A DNA stretch of 64,000 bases from Planotetraspora phitsanulokensis (GCF_016863295.1 NZ_BOOP01000043.1:32223-96222), one strand, 5' to 3'; counted from the stretch's first letter, positions 34,205-42,915 are shown. Numbers and translations: made by a program. The notes: generated from the letters alone by a model not told the origin.

Positions 34205-35578
34205 TCACACGTGCGCCGTCGACCGGTTCGTCTCCATGAGCGGCAGGCGCAGGACGAAGCGGGCACCCCGCGGTGAGTCCTCGATGCTCAAGGTGCCGTG
34301 GTGGGCACTGACGATCCCGCGGCAGATGGCGAGCCCGAGTCCACTGCCTCCCGGGTCGAGCCGGCGGCCGTCGGCGAGGCGGACGAACGGCTCGAAGACG
34401 CGCTCCCTGTCCTCGGGGGCTATGCCCGCCCCGTCGTCGACCACGTTCACCACGGCGTAACCGCCCGCCCGGGCCATGCTCACGTCCACGGTCGTCTGGG
34501 CGTGCCGGCAGGCGTTCACCAGGAGGTTGTTCAGCACGCCGATCAGCTGGATGCGGTTGCCGAGGATGATCAGGCCGGCGGCGGTGCGCGTGCGCACCGG
34601 CGCGCCGTTCACCTGGCCGGCCGATTCCTCGGCGACCAGGGCGCCGAGGTCGATCGGCTCGGGCGGCGCCGGGATGACGGTCCGGATCCGGGCGAGGACC
34701 AGGATGTCGTTGATGATCGCGTGCATGCGCTCCGTGGTCGACAGCGCCGCCGCGACGGTCTCCCGGAGATCCACCTCGTCGGGGTAGAGGACGGCCTCCT
34801 CCAGTCGTGTGTACAGGGCGGAGACCGGGGTCCTGAGCTCGTGCGAGACGACGGAGGCGAACTGGCGCTGCTGGTTCACCGCCTCCTCGAGGCGGGCGAG
34901 GGTCCGGTTGGTCGTGCGGGCCAGCTGGGCGATCTCGTCGCGGCCGGGCGGCTGGGGGAGGCGCAGGCTCAGATCGCTCACCGTGATCTCGGCCGTTCTG
35001 GCACGGATCTCCGCCACCGGCCGCAGCGTGCGCCCGACCACCCACCAGGCCACCCACGCCGAGAGGGCGGACATCAGCGCGATGCCGAGGCCGGTGAGCC
35101 ATTCCAGGCGATGGCCCGAGAGGATCGGCGGCTGGACCATTCCCGCGTAGACGAAGTGGGGCTCGCCCGACCAGAGCATTGTCGTCTGCAGAAGAGGGAG
35201 CCGGACGACGGTGAACGCGACGCACCGCTCGGGGGTGCAGGAGATGCCGTGCCGGATCCGGTCGTCAGGGGGCGGGTGCAGCGTGCTGATCGGCACGTGG
35301 CCGGCCGCTCTGCTGGCCGCGAGCACCCTGCCGTGGGAGTCGGTGAATTGCAGGAGGTCGATCCGGGTCGTGGTGACGGGCTGCGGTGCGGCGTAGGGCT
35401 GCCAGTCGATCCAGGAGGTGGCGAGGCGCTGGGATTCGGCGAAGATTCCGTCCTGGATCCTGATCCGGATCGCGAAGTCCAGGCCGATGCCGATCAGGGT
35501 GAAGACGATCAGGGACAGGACCGCGGTCACCAGGGTGAAGCGAGCCCGGATCGAGTAAGGGCGTAGCTGCACCGGCAT
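34205..35578 (-). CDS. Orphan sensor histidine kinase (paralogue of 63431)
   Basis: 457 residues from ATG 35578 behind GGAGGAAGG. An N-terminal membrane segment (ARFTLVTAVLSLIVFTLIGIGL) and a second (LTGLGIALMSALSAWVAWWVVG) flank an extracytoplasmic domain with a Cys pair (GISCTPERCVAF) and the motif HFVYAGM. HAMP follows RTLRPVAEIRART. The phospho-His is in ASVVSHELRTPVSAL. The ATPase has LLVNACRHA, DDGAGIAPEDRERVFEPF and GSGLGLAICRGI. No response regulator is nearby. The divergent DUF318 permease starts 219 bp away and may be a target. Confidence 0.92.
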   Translation of the reverse strand: MPVQLRPYSIRARFTLVTAVLSLIVFTLIGIGLDFAIRIRIQDGIFAESQRLATSWIDWQPYAAPQPVTTTRIDLLQFTDSHGRVLAASRAAGHVPISTLHPPPDDRIRHGISCTPERCVAFTVVRLPLLQTTMLWSGEPHFVYAGMVQPPILSGHRLEWLTGLGIALMSALSAWVAWWVVGRTLRPVAEIRARTAEITVSDLSLRLPQPPGRDEIAQLARTTNRTLARLEEAVNQQRQFASVVSHELRTPVSALYTRLEEAVLYPDEVDLRETVAAALSTTERMHAIINDILVLARIRTVIPAPPEPIDLGALVAEESAGQVNGAPVRTRTAAGLIILGNRIQLIGVLNNLLVNACRHAQTTVDVSMARAGGYAVVNVVDDGAGIAPEDRERVFEPFVRLADGRRLDPGGSGLGLAICRGIVSAHHGTLSIEDSPRGARFVLRLPLMETNRSTAHV

Positions 35579-35797
35579 CCCTTCCTCCCCGGGCGGCTCC
35601 TCCTTTTGAAACTTCATCCATATATGTCCTTTTTCAGACACTATGTGAGGCCTGTCCCATGAAATTGGGCCTGGAACTCCAAATCTTGGAAAGGCCGGTG
35701 TCGTTAAACCCGATGCCGTACGGGTACGCACGGCCCGAGAAGCCCGCCCACGAAGCGGCGCCCGCGAGATCGGGGCCGCTTGCCGGGAGGTCCGCGG

Positions 35798-36955
35798 ATG
35801 GACTGGTTGTGGCACGCGCTGGCGCTCGCCGGAGCCATGGGGTGGGAGATCCTCTGGGCTCTGATCCTCGGGTTCGTCCTTTCCGCGGTCGTCCAGGCCG
35901 TGGTGCGCCGTCAGGCCGTCACCGCCCTGCTGGGTGACGATTCCCCGAGGGCGCTCGCCGCCGCGACCGGGCTGGGGATGGCCTCCTCGTCGTGCTCCTA
36001 CGCGGCGGTGGCGCTCGCGCGGTCGCTGTTCCGCAAGGGTGCGAGCTTCACCGCCGCCATGACCTTCGAGATCGCCTCGACCAACCTCGTACTCGAACTG
36101 GGCATCCTGCTGGCTCTGCTGCTGGGCTGGCGGTTCACGCTGGCGGAGTTCGTCGGCGGGCCGATCATGATCGTGCTGATCGCGGTCCTGTACCGGATCG
36201 TCCTGCGGCGAAGGCTCGTCGCCGACGCGCTGCGGCAGTCCGGCAAGGGGCTGGCCGGATCGATGGAGGGGCACGCCGCGATGGACATGTCGGTGACGGG
36301 CACGGGTTCGTTCCTGCGGAGGCTCACCTCGACGCGGGGCCTCACCGCGATCTCGCACATCTTCGTCATGGAGTGGGCCGCGATCTGGCGCGACATCGTG
36401 ACCGGGCTGCTGATCACCGGCGCCCTCGCCGCGTGGGTCCCCATGGAGTTCTGGAAGGGCTTCTTCCTCACCGGGGATCCGTTCCTCGCGGCGCTGTGGG
36501 GGCCGGTCGTCGGGCCGCTGGTCGCCGTGGTCAGCTTCGTGTGCTCGATCGGCAACGTGCCGCTGGCGGCGGTGTTGTGGAACGGCGGGATCAGCTTCGG
36601 GGGAGTGGTCGCGTTCATCTTCGCCGACCTGATCATCCTGCCGATCCTCAATATCTACCGGAAGTACTACGGCCTGCGGATGGCCGCGTTCGTCGCCGGC
36701 ACCTTCTTCCTCACCATGGCCGCCGCCGGGTATCTCGTCGAGCTGATCTTCTGGGCGTTGGGCCTGACGCCGCGGGAGCGGGCGGCCAGGGTCGTCGAGG
36801 CTCATGTGGCGTGGAACTACACGACCTGGCTCAACCTCTGCTTTCTTGTCGTGGCGGCGGTGCTGGTCGTCCGGTTCGTCCGTACGGGCGGTGTGCCGAT
36901 GTTGCGCAAGATGGGCGGCCGCCCGGTCGATGCGGGAGAGCCCCCGGGTGCCTGA
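35798..36955 (+). CDS. DUF318/ArsP-like permease
   Basis: 385 residues with about eight to ten membrane segments. The family hallmark ASSSCSYAAVALARSLFRKGASF and repeated mirror half VSFVCSIGNVPLAAVLWNGGISFGG are present, each with a conserved Cys. DUF318 permeases include ArsP, which exports trivalent organoarsenicals, and SO_0444-type metal efflux proteins; these Cys could bind the metalloid. Substrate not determined. Start ATG 35798 follows GGGAGG. A MarR gene starts 29 bp after its stop. Confidence 0.88.
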   Translation: MDWLWHALALAGAMGWEILWALILGFVLSAVVQAVVRRQAVTALLGDDSPRALAAATGLGMASSSCSYAAVALARSLFRKGASFTAAMTFEIASTNLVLELGILLALLLGWRFTLAEFVGGPIMIVLIAVLYRIVLRRRLVADALRQSGKGLAGSMEGHAAMDMSVTGTGSFLRRLTSTRGLTAISHIFVMEWAAIWRDIVTGLLITGALAAWVPMEFWKGFFLTGDPFLAALWGPVVGPLVAVVSFVCSIGNVPLAAVLWNGGISFGGVVAFIFADLIILPILNIYRKYYGLRMAAFVAGTFFLTMAAAGYLVELIFWALGLTPRERAARVVEAHVAWNYTTWLNLCFLVVAAVLVVRFVRTGGVPMLRKMGGRPVDAGEPPGA

Positions 36956-36973
36956 TGTACATAATGTCTTGAT

Positions 36974-36986
36974 ATAAGTTCCTTAT
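36974..36986. promoter_or_regulatory. Small palindrome overlapping the marR start
   Basis: ATAAG-TTC-CTTAT is a 13-bp inverted repeat whose right arm covers the ATG at 36985, in an AT-rich gap. This suits MarR autorepression. No ribosome site precedes the ATG, so translation may be leaderless. Confidence 0.55.
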
Positions 36987-37455
36987 GGATTTTTCGGGTG
37001 GCCGGGCGCGCGACCTGCCCGCCATGGAGATCACGACGGCACTGGAACGGCTGACGCGGATGTTCCTGCGGCTGGCCCCCCGGGGTGAACTGTCGCTCAC
37101 CGCGGTGTCGGTGTTGTCCCTTCTCGAACGGTCGGGCCCCAGGCGGCTGACCGATCTGGCGATCGGCGAAGGCGTGACCCAGCCCGCCATGACCCAGCTC
37201 GTCTCCCGGTTGCAGGACTCCGGCCTCGCCGTACGCGCGGGCGACCCCGATGACGGGCGCGTCGTGCTGGTGCACGTCACCGACGCCGGGCGCGCCGCCC
37301 TGGCCGAGCGCCGAGCCGCCCGCGCCGCCCTGCTCTCCGAACTGCTGTCCCAGCTCGCCGTGGAGGAAGTGGACGGCCTCGTCGCCGCGCTGCCGGCCAT
37401 CGACAGCCTGACGAGCCTGATGCCCGACGAGCGCCCGGCCAGCCGGACCTTCTGA
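36985..37455 (+). CDS. MarR-family regulator
   Basis: 156 residues. The winged helix is visible in RRLTDLAIGEGVTQPAMTQLVSRLQDSGLAV and the wing GDPDDGRVVLVHVTDAGRAAL. It is followed after 19 bp by an MFS gene on the same strand, so the two form a likely operon that the regulator represses. The ATG lacks an SD and overlaps a palindrome. Confidence 0.9.
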   Translation: MDFSGGRARDLPAMEITTALERLTRMFLRLAPRGELSLTAVSVLSLLERSGPRRLTDLAIGEGVTQPAMTQLVSRLQDSGLAVRAGDPDDGRVVLVHVTDAGRAALAERRAARAALLSELLSQLAVEEVDGLVAALPAIDSLTSLMPDERPASRTF

Positions 37456-37474
37456 ACCCCCGTTGATGTGGAGC

Positions 37475-38752
37475 ATGCCGATGAGTGGTCATTCCGTGGC
37501 CGCCAGCCCCTTCAAGCAGCCGAAGGCCGTCTTCGCGGTCGCCTTCGCCTGCGTCGTCTCGTTCATGGGGATCGGGCTGGTGGACCCGATCCTGCCCGCG
37601 ATCTCCAGTGAGCTGAACGCCACTCCCAGCCAGGTCACCCTGCTGTTCACCAGCTATCTGGTGGTGACGGCCGTCGCGATGCTGATCACCGGCTGGGTGT
37701 CCAGCCGCATCGGTGCCAAGCGCACCCTGCTGGCCGGACTCGCCCTCATCGTCGTGTTCAGCGCGCTGGCCGGCGCCTCATCGGGCATCGGGGGGATCGT
37801 CGGCTTCCGCGCGGGCTGGGGAGTGGGCAACGCGCTGTTCATCGCCACGTCCCTCGCCGTGATCATCGCCTCGGCGAGCGGCGGATTCATCGGGGCCATC
37901 ATCCTGTACGAGGCCGCGCTGGGGGTGGGCATCGCCGTGGGCCCGCTGCTCGGCGGGCTCCTCGGGAACATCAGCTGGCGCGGGCCGTTCTTCGGGGTCG
38001 CGTTCCTGATGGCGATCGCGTTGATCTCCACCGCCGTGCTGGTGCGGCCGACGCCGGCTCCGGTCAGGAAGACCGGCCTGGGCGAGCCGCTGCGCGCGCT
38101 GCGGCATCGCGGCCTGCTGACGATGTCGCTCACCGCTCTGTGTTACAACTGGGCGTTCTTCACCGTCCTCGGGTACGCGCCGTTCCCGATGGGGCTCGAC
38201 GCCATCCAGCTCGGCTTCGTCTTCACCGGCTGGGGCGTGCTGGTCGCCGTCTTCGCGGTCTTCGGCGCGCCCCGCCTGCAGAGCCGTTTCGGCATCGCCC
38301 GCACGCTGTACGCCAACCTCGCCCTGTTCGCCGTCACCGTGCTGGTGATCGCGATCTGGACCGATCATCCGCCCGTCCTCGTCACGGCCGTCATCGTGGC
38401 GGGGGTGTTCATCGGTGTGAACAACACGGTGACCACCCAGGCCGTGATGACGGTCTCCCCGGTCGAGCGGCCGATCGCCTCGGCGGCGTACGGGTTCGTC
38501 CGGTTCATCGGCGGCGGGCTCGCCCCCTTCGTCGCCGGCAAGCTGGTGGAGCACACCAACGTCCACGTGCCGTTCTACATCGGCGCCGGGGCCCTGGTCG
38601 TCGGCATCCTGATCCTCTCCACCGCCCGTGAGCACCTGCGGCACTCCGAACGTGTGCAGGCCGCCGGGGGCGAGGAGCCGGCCGATGCCGCGGTCCGGCC
38701 GGCACGCCCGGTGACCGCGGGTCAAGAGCCGTGGACGCGCCGTCACCAGTAG
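37475..38752 (+). CDS. MFS exporter, 12-TM type
   Basis: 425 residues. About twelve membrane segments; N-terminal motif MGIGLVDPILPAISSELNATPSQV and the motif-A loop GWVSSRIGAKRTLL are typical of DHA1 drug exporters, with motif-C-like GIAVGPLLGGLLG in segment 5. Start ATG 37475 follows GTGGAG; an upstream TTG/ATG at 37463-37466 is possible. Likely co-transcribed with and repressed by the MarR protein. Its 3' end overlaps the convergent secreted-protein gene by 10 bp. Confidence 0.9.
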   Translation: MPMSGHSVAASPFKQPKAVFAVAFACVVSFMGIGLVDPILPAISSELNATPSQVTLLFTSYLVVTAVAMLITGWVSSRIGAKRTLLAGLALIVVFSALAGASSGIGGIVGFRAGWGVGNALFIATSLAVIIASASGGFIGAIILYEAALGVGIAVGPLLGGLLGNISWRGPFFGVAFLMAIALISTAVLVRPTPAPVRKTGLGEPLRALRHRGLLTMSLTALCYNWAFFTVLGYAPFPMGLDAIQLGFVFTGWGVLVAVFAVFGAPRLQSRFGIARTLYANLALFAVTVLVIAIWTDHPPVLVTAVIVAGVFIGVNNTVTTQAVMTVSPVERPIASAAYGFVRFIGGGLAPFVAGKLVEHTNVHVPFYIGAGALVVGILILSTAREHLRHSERVQAAGGEEPADAAVRPARPVTAGQEPWTRRHQ

Positions 38753-39159
38753 CACGTGGGCGTGGTCGCGTCCCCAGGCAGGCCGCAGAACGCGGTGAGC
38801 GGGGAGGTGATCCGCGTCCAGGTGAACCCGGGAACGGTGGTGCCCGCGAACCGGCCCACCTGGTACGTCGACGTCACCATGAACGCGTCCGCGTCCTCGA
38901 CCCCGACGTCCTTGCTGCCCTTCCCGCTGGGCAGCCAGTAGGTGCGGCACGGGAAGCCGCCCGCGTTGTAGGTGACGCAGCGTTCCGACCCCTCGCCGAA
39001 GACGGCGGCCTTCACCGTGAATGTCCGCGGCAGCGCGTTGCGGACCTCGCCGCAGGAGCTGTAGGCGCAGGACCGCGCCTGCGCGGGTGCGGCGGCCAGG
39101 GCGGAGCCGGAGAGCAGCAGCAGGGCGAGGGCGGACGTCGCTCGCAGGAACACGCTCAT
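38743..39159 (-). CDS. Small secreted protein, unknown function
   Basis: 138 residues. Signal peptide MSVFLRATSALALLLLSGSA with AQA cleavage, then a mature domain of about 110 residues with six Cys (SCAYSSC, ERC, FPC, AFC, PTCYW), so three disulfides are plausible. The tail ends in CYW. I do not recognise a family. It is not obviously related to the other six-Cys secreted protein at 14743. GGAAAGG precedes the ATG. It stands alone on its strand. Confidence 0.7.
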   Translation of the reverse strand: MSVFLRATSALALLLLSGSALAAAPAQARSCAYSSCGEVRNALPRTFTVKAAVFGEGSERCVTYNAGGFPCRTYWLPSGKGSKDVGVEDADAFMVTSTYQVGRFAGTTVPGFTWTRITSPLTAFCGLPGDATTPTCYW

Positions 39160-39317
39160 TCGGGGGGGCCTTTCCGAGGGGACGGATCTCCCCGGCAGGA
39201 GAGACGGAGTCCCCCGGGGATCGGCGACGACGGTAACGCGCTGTGAGCGCCTCGCCAGGCTGATTCCCGGCAATGCCGGAGGCTCCAGGTCGGCAGGGTC
39301 AAGCCGCGTGTCTCATG

Positions 39318-39420
39318 GCGAGGCGTTTTGCGGCGAGGGTTTTCGGCGAGCCGCTCTCACCTCGAGGGTGCTCTCACCCGAGGGCGTTCGCACTGCGAGG
39401 GCGCTCGCACGGCGAGCGGG
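39318..39420. repeat. Degenerate tandem repeat, about 16-nt period
   Basis: Six or so imperfect copies of a GCGAGGG-N-GTTCGCAC-like unit follow one another, for example CGAGGGCGTTCGCACT and GCGAGGGCGCTCGCAC. It lies just past the end of the minus-strand Asp23 operon and upstream of the secreted gene at 39159, in a gene-free gap of 294 bp. Confidence 0.6.
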
Positions 39421-39453
39421 CCCGGCTGCGCCCGGCCCCGATGCGCCCGCGGG

Positions 39454-40056
39454 TCAGTGGACCTCGCGGGGCGGCCTGCCCTTCGCGAACCCCAGACGCA
39501 CGAGCGCGGGCAGACGCTCGAACCCCAGTGTGGTCCTGATGGCGGGGAACGCCTCGTCACGCAGCCGGGCCAGGACGGAGTCCACCGCGGCCGGGTCACG
39601 GGTGGTGACGCGCACGTCCAGGGCGGGTCTGTCGGCCGTGCCCCGCAGGACGGCTCGCGCCTGCCGGACGCCTGGGAAGCCGCTGACCTGCCTTCCGAGC
39701 GTGTCGCCTGCCAGACGGCCGTTCATCTCCGTGACCCCCGTGGTGCCGGACTCGAGGCGCACCCGCCGCAGGCGTGCGGGCCGGAGCAGGGCGAGCAGCC
39801 AGCTCAGCCCGATGAGCGCCACCACGATGGACGCGGCGGCGACGGCCGGCCAGAACCAGCCCTGCCGGATGAGGGACGTCACGCCCCCGTCCAGCAGCGG
39901 ATCCTGCGCCGCGGCGGAGCCGAAGGCGCCGAGGCCGCGGGAGACGGCCGCCCCACCTCCGGCGAACAGGATCAGCCCGAGCGTCGTGAGACCGGCCCGG
40001 TTGGCCCGCGCGGTCTCCCGGCCCAGCGTTCGGCCCCTGGCCGCGCGGCGCCTCAT
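39454..40056 (-). CDS. DUF6286 / AmaP-like membrane protein, Asp23 operon
   Basis: 200 residues with two membrane segments (AGLTTLGLILFAGGGAAV and FWPAVAAASIVVALIGLSWLLALL) and a C-terminal soluble domain of about 100 residues (VSGFPGVRQARAVLRGTADRPALDVRVTT). This is the layout of AmaP-like proteins that anchor Asp23 at the membrane in Gram-positives. It overlaps the preceding DUF6286 gene by four bases and is the last of six coupled genes. Confidence 0.78.
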   Translation of the reverse strand: MRRRAARGRTLGRETARANRAGLTTLGLILFAGGGAAVSRGLGAFGSAAAQDPLLDGGVTSLIRQGWFWPAVAAASIVVALIGLSWLLALLRPARLRRVRLESGTTGVTEMNGRLAGDTLGRQVSGFPGVRQARAVLRGTADRPALDVRVTTRDPAAVDSVLARLRDEAFPAIRTTLGFERLPALVRLGFAKGRPPREVH

Positions 40057-40685
40057 GACGGTCCTCGCACGTGTGCCCGGACCGTGTAGCGGCCGATGGG
40101 CGCGAGCCTGCCGATCTCGTCCTCGACGGCGGTGAGCACCCGCTCCTCAACTCCGGCCGTGTCCCGCAGGTCGGTCGTGGCCTTGACGACGACCTGACGT
40201 CCGCGGATCTTCGTCCGGGCGCGCCGCACTCCGTCGGCGCCGCTCGCCGCCGCGCCGAGGATCCTGGCCATCGTCCGCGGCCGCACGCCCGCGACCAGGT
40301 CGGGGTCGCCGGTGCGCAGCGCGACGAGGCGCGGGCGTCCGGCGACCAGCGCGAACATCAGGAGCAGCAGGCCGAGGACGGCGGTGATGCCCGCCGACGT
40401 GAGCGCCTGCCTGTCCTGCCATGTGGTGGTCGCGGCCCATTCGGCCACCCGGTCGTACGGCACGAGCCGGGCCGGGCGGCCCGCCAGCGCCGAGATCGTC
40501 TCGAGCGCGGTCAGAATCCCCGCCGCCAGGAGCGCGAGCGCTGAGATCGCGGAGGGTATCGCCCGCCGTGGCCGGAAGGCGCGAACCGCCGCCCTCGGCC
40601 GTGCCGGCGCGGCGGGCTCGGTGACGTGCCCGCCGGGCTCAGGGAACGGCCGGGTCGATCCGGGGCCTGTCTCGGCTGTCGTCAT
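40053..40685 (-). CDS. DUF6286 membrane protein, Asp23 operon
   Basis: 210 residues. Two membrane segments (AIPSAISALALLAAGILTAL and LTSAGITAVLGLLLLMFALVAG) and a C-terminal soluble domain (KIRGRQVVVKATTDLRDTAGVEERVLTAVEDEI) related to Asp23-like folds. ATG 40685 follows GGAGG and overlaps the asp23 stop. Paralogous in layout to the gene at 39454; the two probably form the membrane part of the envelope complex. Confidence 0.78.
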   Translation of the reverse strand: MTTAETGPGSTRPFPEPGGHVTEPAAPARPRAAVRAFRPRRAIPSAISALALLAAGILTALETISALAGRPARLVPYDRVAEWAATTTWQDRQALTSAGITAVLGLLLLMFALVAGRPRLVALRTGDPDLVAGVRPRTMARILGAAASGADGVRRARTKIRGRQVVVKATTDLRDTAGVEERVLTAVEDEIGRLAPIGRYTVRAHVRGPS

Positions 40686-40984
40686 GGAGCCTCCTCCGCG
40701 GGCACGAGCCCGACGACGTCGATGTCGACGCTCTCCACGTCGATGCCGGTGAGCTCGCGCATCCGCTGCCGCACGTGATGCCGTACGTCTGACGTGACCT
40801 GCCGCACGGGTGCCGGGTACCGGATGGAGAGCCGGTACCGCACCGCGGCCACCCCTCCACTGACGGACGCCTCCACGTGCGGCCGCTCCGCGATCCGGTC
40901 GTCTTCGGCCGCGACCTCGGTCGCGATCTTCGTGAAGGCGCGGTCCGATATCGCGACCGCCCCGGGCCCGCCGGCGCCGGTCAT
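40682..40984 (-). CDS. Asp23/Gls24-family envelope stress protein (small)
   Basis: 100 residues. A single Asp23 fold: VAISDRAFTKIATEVAAEDDRI, then HVEASVSGGVAAVRYRLSIRYPAPV, then RMRELTGIDVESVDIDVVGL. Asp23 proteins coat the inner face of the membrane and help withstand envelope stress. Overlaps both neighbours by four bases, indicating translational coupling. Confidence 0.85.
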   Translation of the reverse strand: MTGAGGPGAVAISDRAFTKIATEVAAEDDRIAERPHVEASVSGGVAAVRYRLSIRYPAPVRQVTSDVRHHVRQRMRELTGIDVESVDIDVVGLVPAEEAP

Positions 40985-41166
40985 TGCCGTCTCGCCCGCA
41001 TCGTCGGCATCTCGATGCCGCCTTCGACGGCCAGGCCGACGAAGAAGCCGACGACACCGAGCACGAGCACGATCAGGAACGCGTTGAGGCCGCCGAAGGC
41101 CCCGACCACGCCGAGCACCGTGCCGAACGCGAGGCCGGCAAGGGCCATGACGGGGAGCTGCTTCAT
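40981..41166 (-). CDS. DUF2273-like small membrane protein
   Basis: 61 residues with two hydrophobic hairpin segments (VMALAGLAFGTVLGVVGAFG and FLIVLVLGVVGFFVGLAVEG) and a basic tail. DUF2273 proteins are found in Asp23 operons of many Gram-positives. It is coupled by four-base overlaps on both sides. Confidence 0.8.
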   Translation of the reverse strand: MKQLPVMALAGLAFGTVLGVVGAFGGLNAFLIVLVLGVVGFFVGLAVEGGIEMPTMRARRQ

Positions 41167-41471
41167 GATGATCCCCTCTCGTCTTTCTCGACCGCCTTGA
41201 GTGGCCGGACATCGGCGATGGTCACATTCACCCGCCTGCCGCCGGCCGCGTCGCCGATCGCCTCCCGGACGGCGGCTGCGATCTCCGGTAGCGGCGAGCC
41301 GTAACTCGCGACCACGCTGACCTCGATCTCGTCGTCCCTCACCGACACGCCGGGCACGGATTCGCCCGGCAGATAGGTCGTCACCACCCCGAACGGGCCG
41401 GCCGAAAGCGCCGCCACGTACGGGCAGCTCCTGGCCCGCTCGGCGACGAGCTTCGCGAGCGCGCCGCTCAT
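41163..41471 (-). CDS. Asp23-like soluble protein
   Basis: 102 residues. The Asp23-type strand-helix pattern is present: VSVRDDEIEVSVVASYGSPLPEIAAAVREAIGDAAGG, then RVNVTIADVRPLK. Two Cys or other special residues are absent apart from RSCPYVAAL near the start. Overlaps the preceding gene by four bases. Likely part of the same envelope complex. Confidence 0.75.
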   Translation of the reverse strand: MSGALAKLVAERARSCPYVAALSAGPFGVVTTYLPGESVPGVSVRDDEIEVSVVASYGSPLPEIAAAVREAIGDAAGGRRVNVTIADVRPLKAVEKDERGSS

Positions 41472-41989
41472 TCGACCCGCGGCGCCGTCTGGGTTTCGCC
41501 GCCCTCGCCCTCGTCCTCGCTGGGCAGGTGCACGTCGTCGACCGCGATGTTGACTTCGGTGACCTCGAGCCCGCACATGTTCTCGACCGAGTTGATCACG
41601 TTGCGTCGTACGGCCCCGGCGAGGTCGGGGATGGCGACGCCGTACTCCACGACCAGGGCGATGTCCGCCGCGGCCTGACGTTCACCGACCTCGACGGCGA
41701 TTCCCCGGGTGACGCTTTCGTCGACCCCGAGCTTGCCCTTGAGCGCGCCGAACATCCGTGCCGTTCCGGTGCCGAAATCGTGCACTCCGGGGATCTCCCT
41801 GGCGGCGACGCCCGCGATCTTCGCGACCGCCTCCGCGGCGATGGTGGTGCGCCCCCGATCGGTCACCAGAGCCGATTCGGTCCGGCGCTCCCGGGTGAGG
41901 GTGCTCTGACCCTGTGCGGGACTCTTCTCGGCGCCGCTCTCCCGCTGAGCGGGTATGCCCTGTACCGGCGGCGTCCTGGACCCTGCCAT
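41468..41989 (-). CDS. Asp23/Gls24-family envelope stress protein (first gene of operon)
   Basis: 173 residues. A disordered N-terminus of about 45 residues and acidic tail flank an Asp23 domain: TTIAAEAVAKIAGVAAREIPGVHDFGTGTARMFG, RGIAVEVGERQAAADIALVVEYGVAIPDL, NMCGLEVTEVNIAVDDVHLP. It leads a six-gene coupled operon (41989 to 39454) and diverges from the gas-vesicle operon across 302 bp. ATG 41989 follows GGGGGAT. Confidence 0.88.
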   Translation of the reverse strand: MAGSRTPPVQGIPAQRESGAEKSPAQGQSTLTRERRTESALVTDRGRTTIAAEAVAKIAGVAAREIPGVHDFGTGTARMFGALKGKLGVDESVTRGIAVEVGERQAAADIALVVEYGVAIPDLAGAVRRNVINSVENMCGLEVTEVNIAVDDVHLPSEDEGEGGETQTAPRVE

Positions 41990-42291
41990 GTGAATCCCCC
42001 ACTTCACCCTTGATTGGTGTGTCCGTTTTCCTCTATCGATCACCCGTACTACCCCGTTTGCGTAGCGTGATGACGCCGGGTGGGGCGAGGTTCAGTCACC
42101 GACACGTCTTGAAAGTCCCAAAAAGCGCAGATAACGCCTGTATCGCAGGAGCAAGCGCAATAGGGGGCTTTAACCGATTTTGTCCTCTACTAAGACATAT
42201 GTGTTTCTATGCCGGTTTAAGGGGCAGGGGACCCGCTGATCTGGCGGCGCGACACGCCGGGATCGGGCGGGCGAGCACATGAGGAGTGACG
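41990..42291. other. AT-richer divergent promoter region, Asp23 versus gas-vesicle operons
   Basis: 302 bp without coding character and clearly AT-richer than flanks. On the plus strand TTGAAA (42109-42114) lies 15 bp before GATAAC (42130-42135), a weak housekeeping-type promoter candidate. ACATATGT near 42196 is a perfect 8-bp palindrome. On the minus strand GGGTAG and GGGTGA elements occur near 42050, but no matching -35 box convinced me. Confidence 0.45.
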
Positions 42292-42915
42292 ATGAAGGAC
42301 GAATGCAAGGTGGCCGCCGCCGTGGTCGCCGGCTACTACCTCGGCCGGCACCACAAGCTCAGACTGGCCGCGGCGCTGGCGACGGCCGTGCTGGCCAAGC
42401 GTCTGAAGGGGGTCGGCGTCGGCGGTCTGCTCGAAGAGGGGACCAGGCTGCTCGGCGGCGCCGCTCCCGAAGTCGGGAAGGTCACTGAGCGTGTGCGCGG
42501 TGACCTGCTGGAGATCGGCAAGGCCGCTGCCGTCAACGCGACGAGCAAGCGGATCGACGCCCTGAGCGACCGGTTGCACCAGCGCGCGGAGTCGCTGCGC
42601 GCCGCCACCGCTGCCGCCGGACAGGCGGGAGAGCGGGCAGGCGAGGTCGCAGGACGGGCGGCCGGCCGAGCAGGCGAGGCCGCCGGGCGTGCGAGTAAGG
42701 CCGCTGAGAAGGTCGGCGACCGGATTCCCAGGCAGAGGGGCAAGGCTCCCGCGCGGCCGGAACCGGAAGAGGGCTTCGAGGACGAGTACGAAGACGAGTA
42801 CGACGAGACTCCCTACGAGGACGACTACGAGGAGTCCAAGGCGACGGAGCGCGAGGAGAAGCCGAGGCGGAGACCACAGCGCCCGGCCCGGCCCGTCACG
42901 CGGGCTCGGAGGTGA
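42292..42915 (+). CDS. Gas-vesicle operon protein with acidic tail, unknown function
   Basis: 207 residues from ATG 42292 behind GAGGAG. A hydrophobic Ala-rich N-terminus (VAAAVVAGYYLGRHHKLRL) could insert in a membrane. A long Ala/Gly/Arg/Glu helix-rich section (AGQAGERAGEVAGRAAGRAG) is followed by an acidic Asp/Glu/Tyr tail (FEDEYEDEYDETPYEDDY) and a basic end. Proteins of this layout open actinobacterial gas-vesicle operons; the role is not known. It is followed five bases later by the SRPBCC gene. Confidence 0.72.
   Translation: MKDECKVAAAVVAGYYLGRHHKLRLAAALATAVLAKRLKGVGVGGLLEEGTRLLGGAAPEVGKVTERVRGDLLEIGKAAAVNATSKRIDALSDRLHQRAESLRAATAAAGQAGERAGEVAGRAAGRAGEAAGRASKAAEKVGDRIPRQRGKAPARPEPEEGFEDEYEDEYDETPYEDDYEESKATEREEKPRRRPQRPARPVTRARR

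Noticed and set aside
39318..39420. Possible CRISPR array
   Set aside because: Units are degenerate, contiguous and lack unique spacers, and no cas gene is visible.
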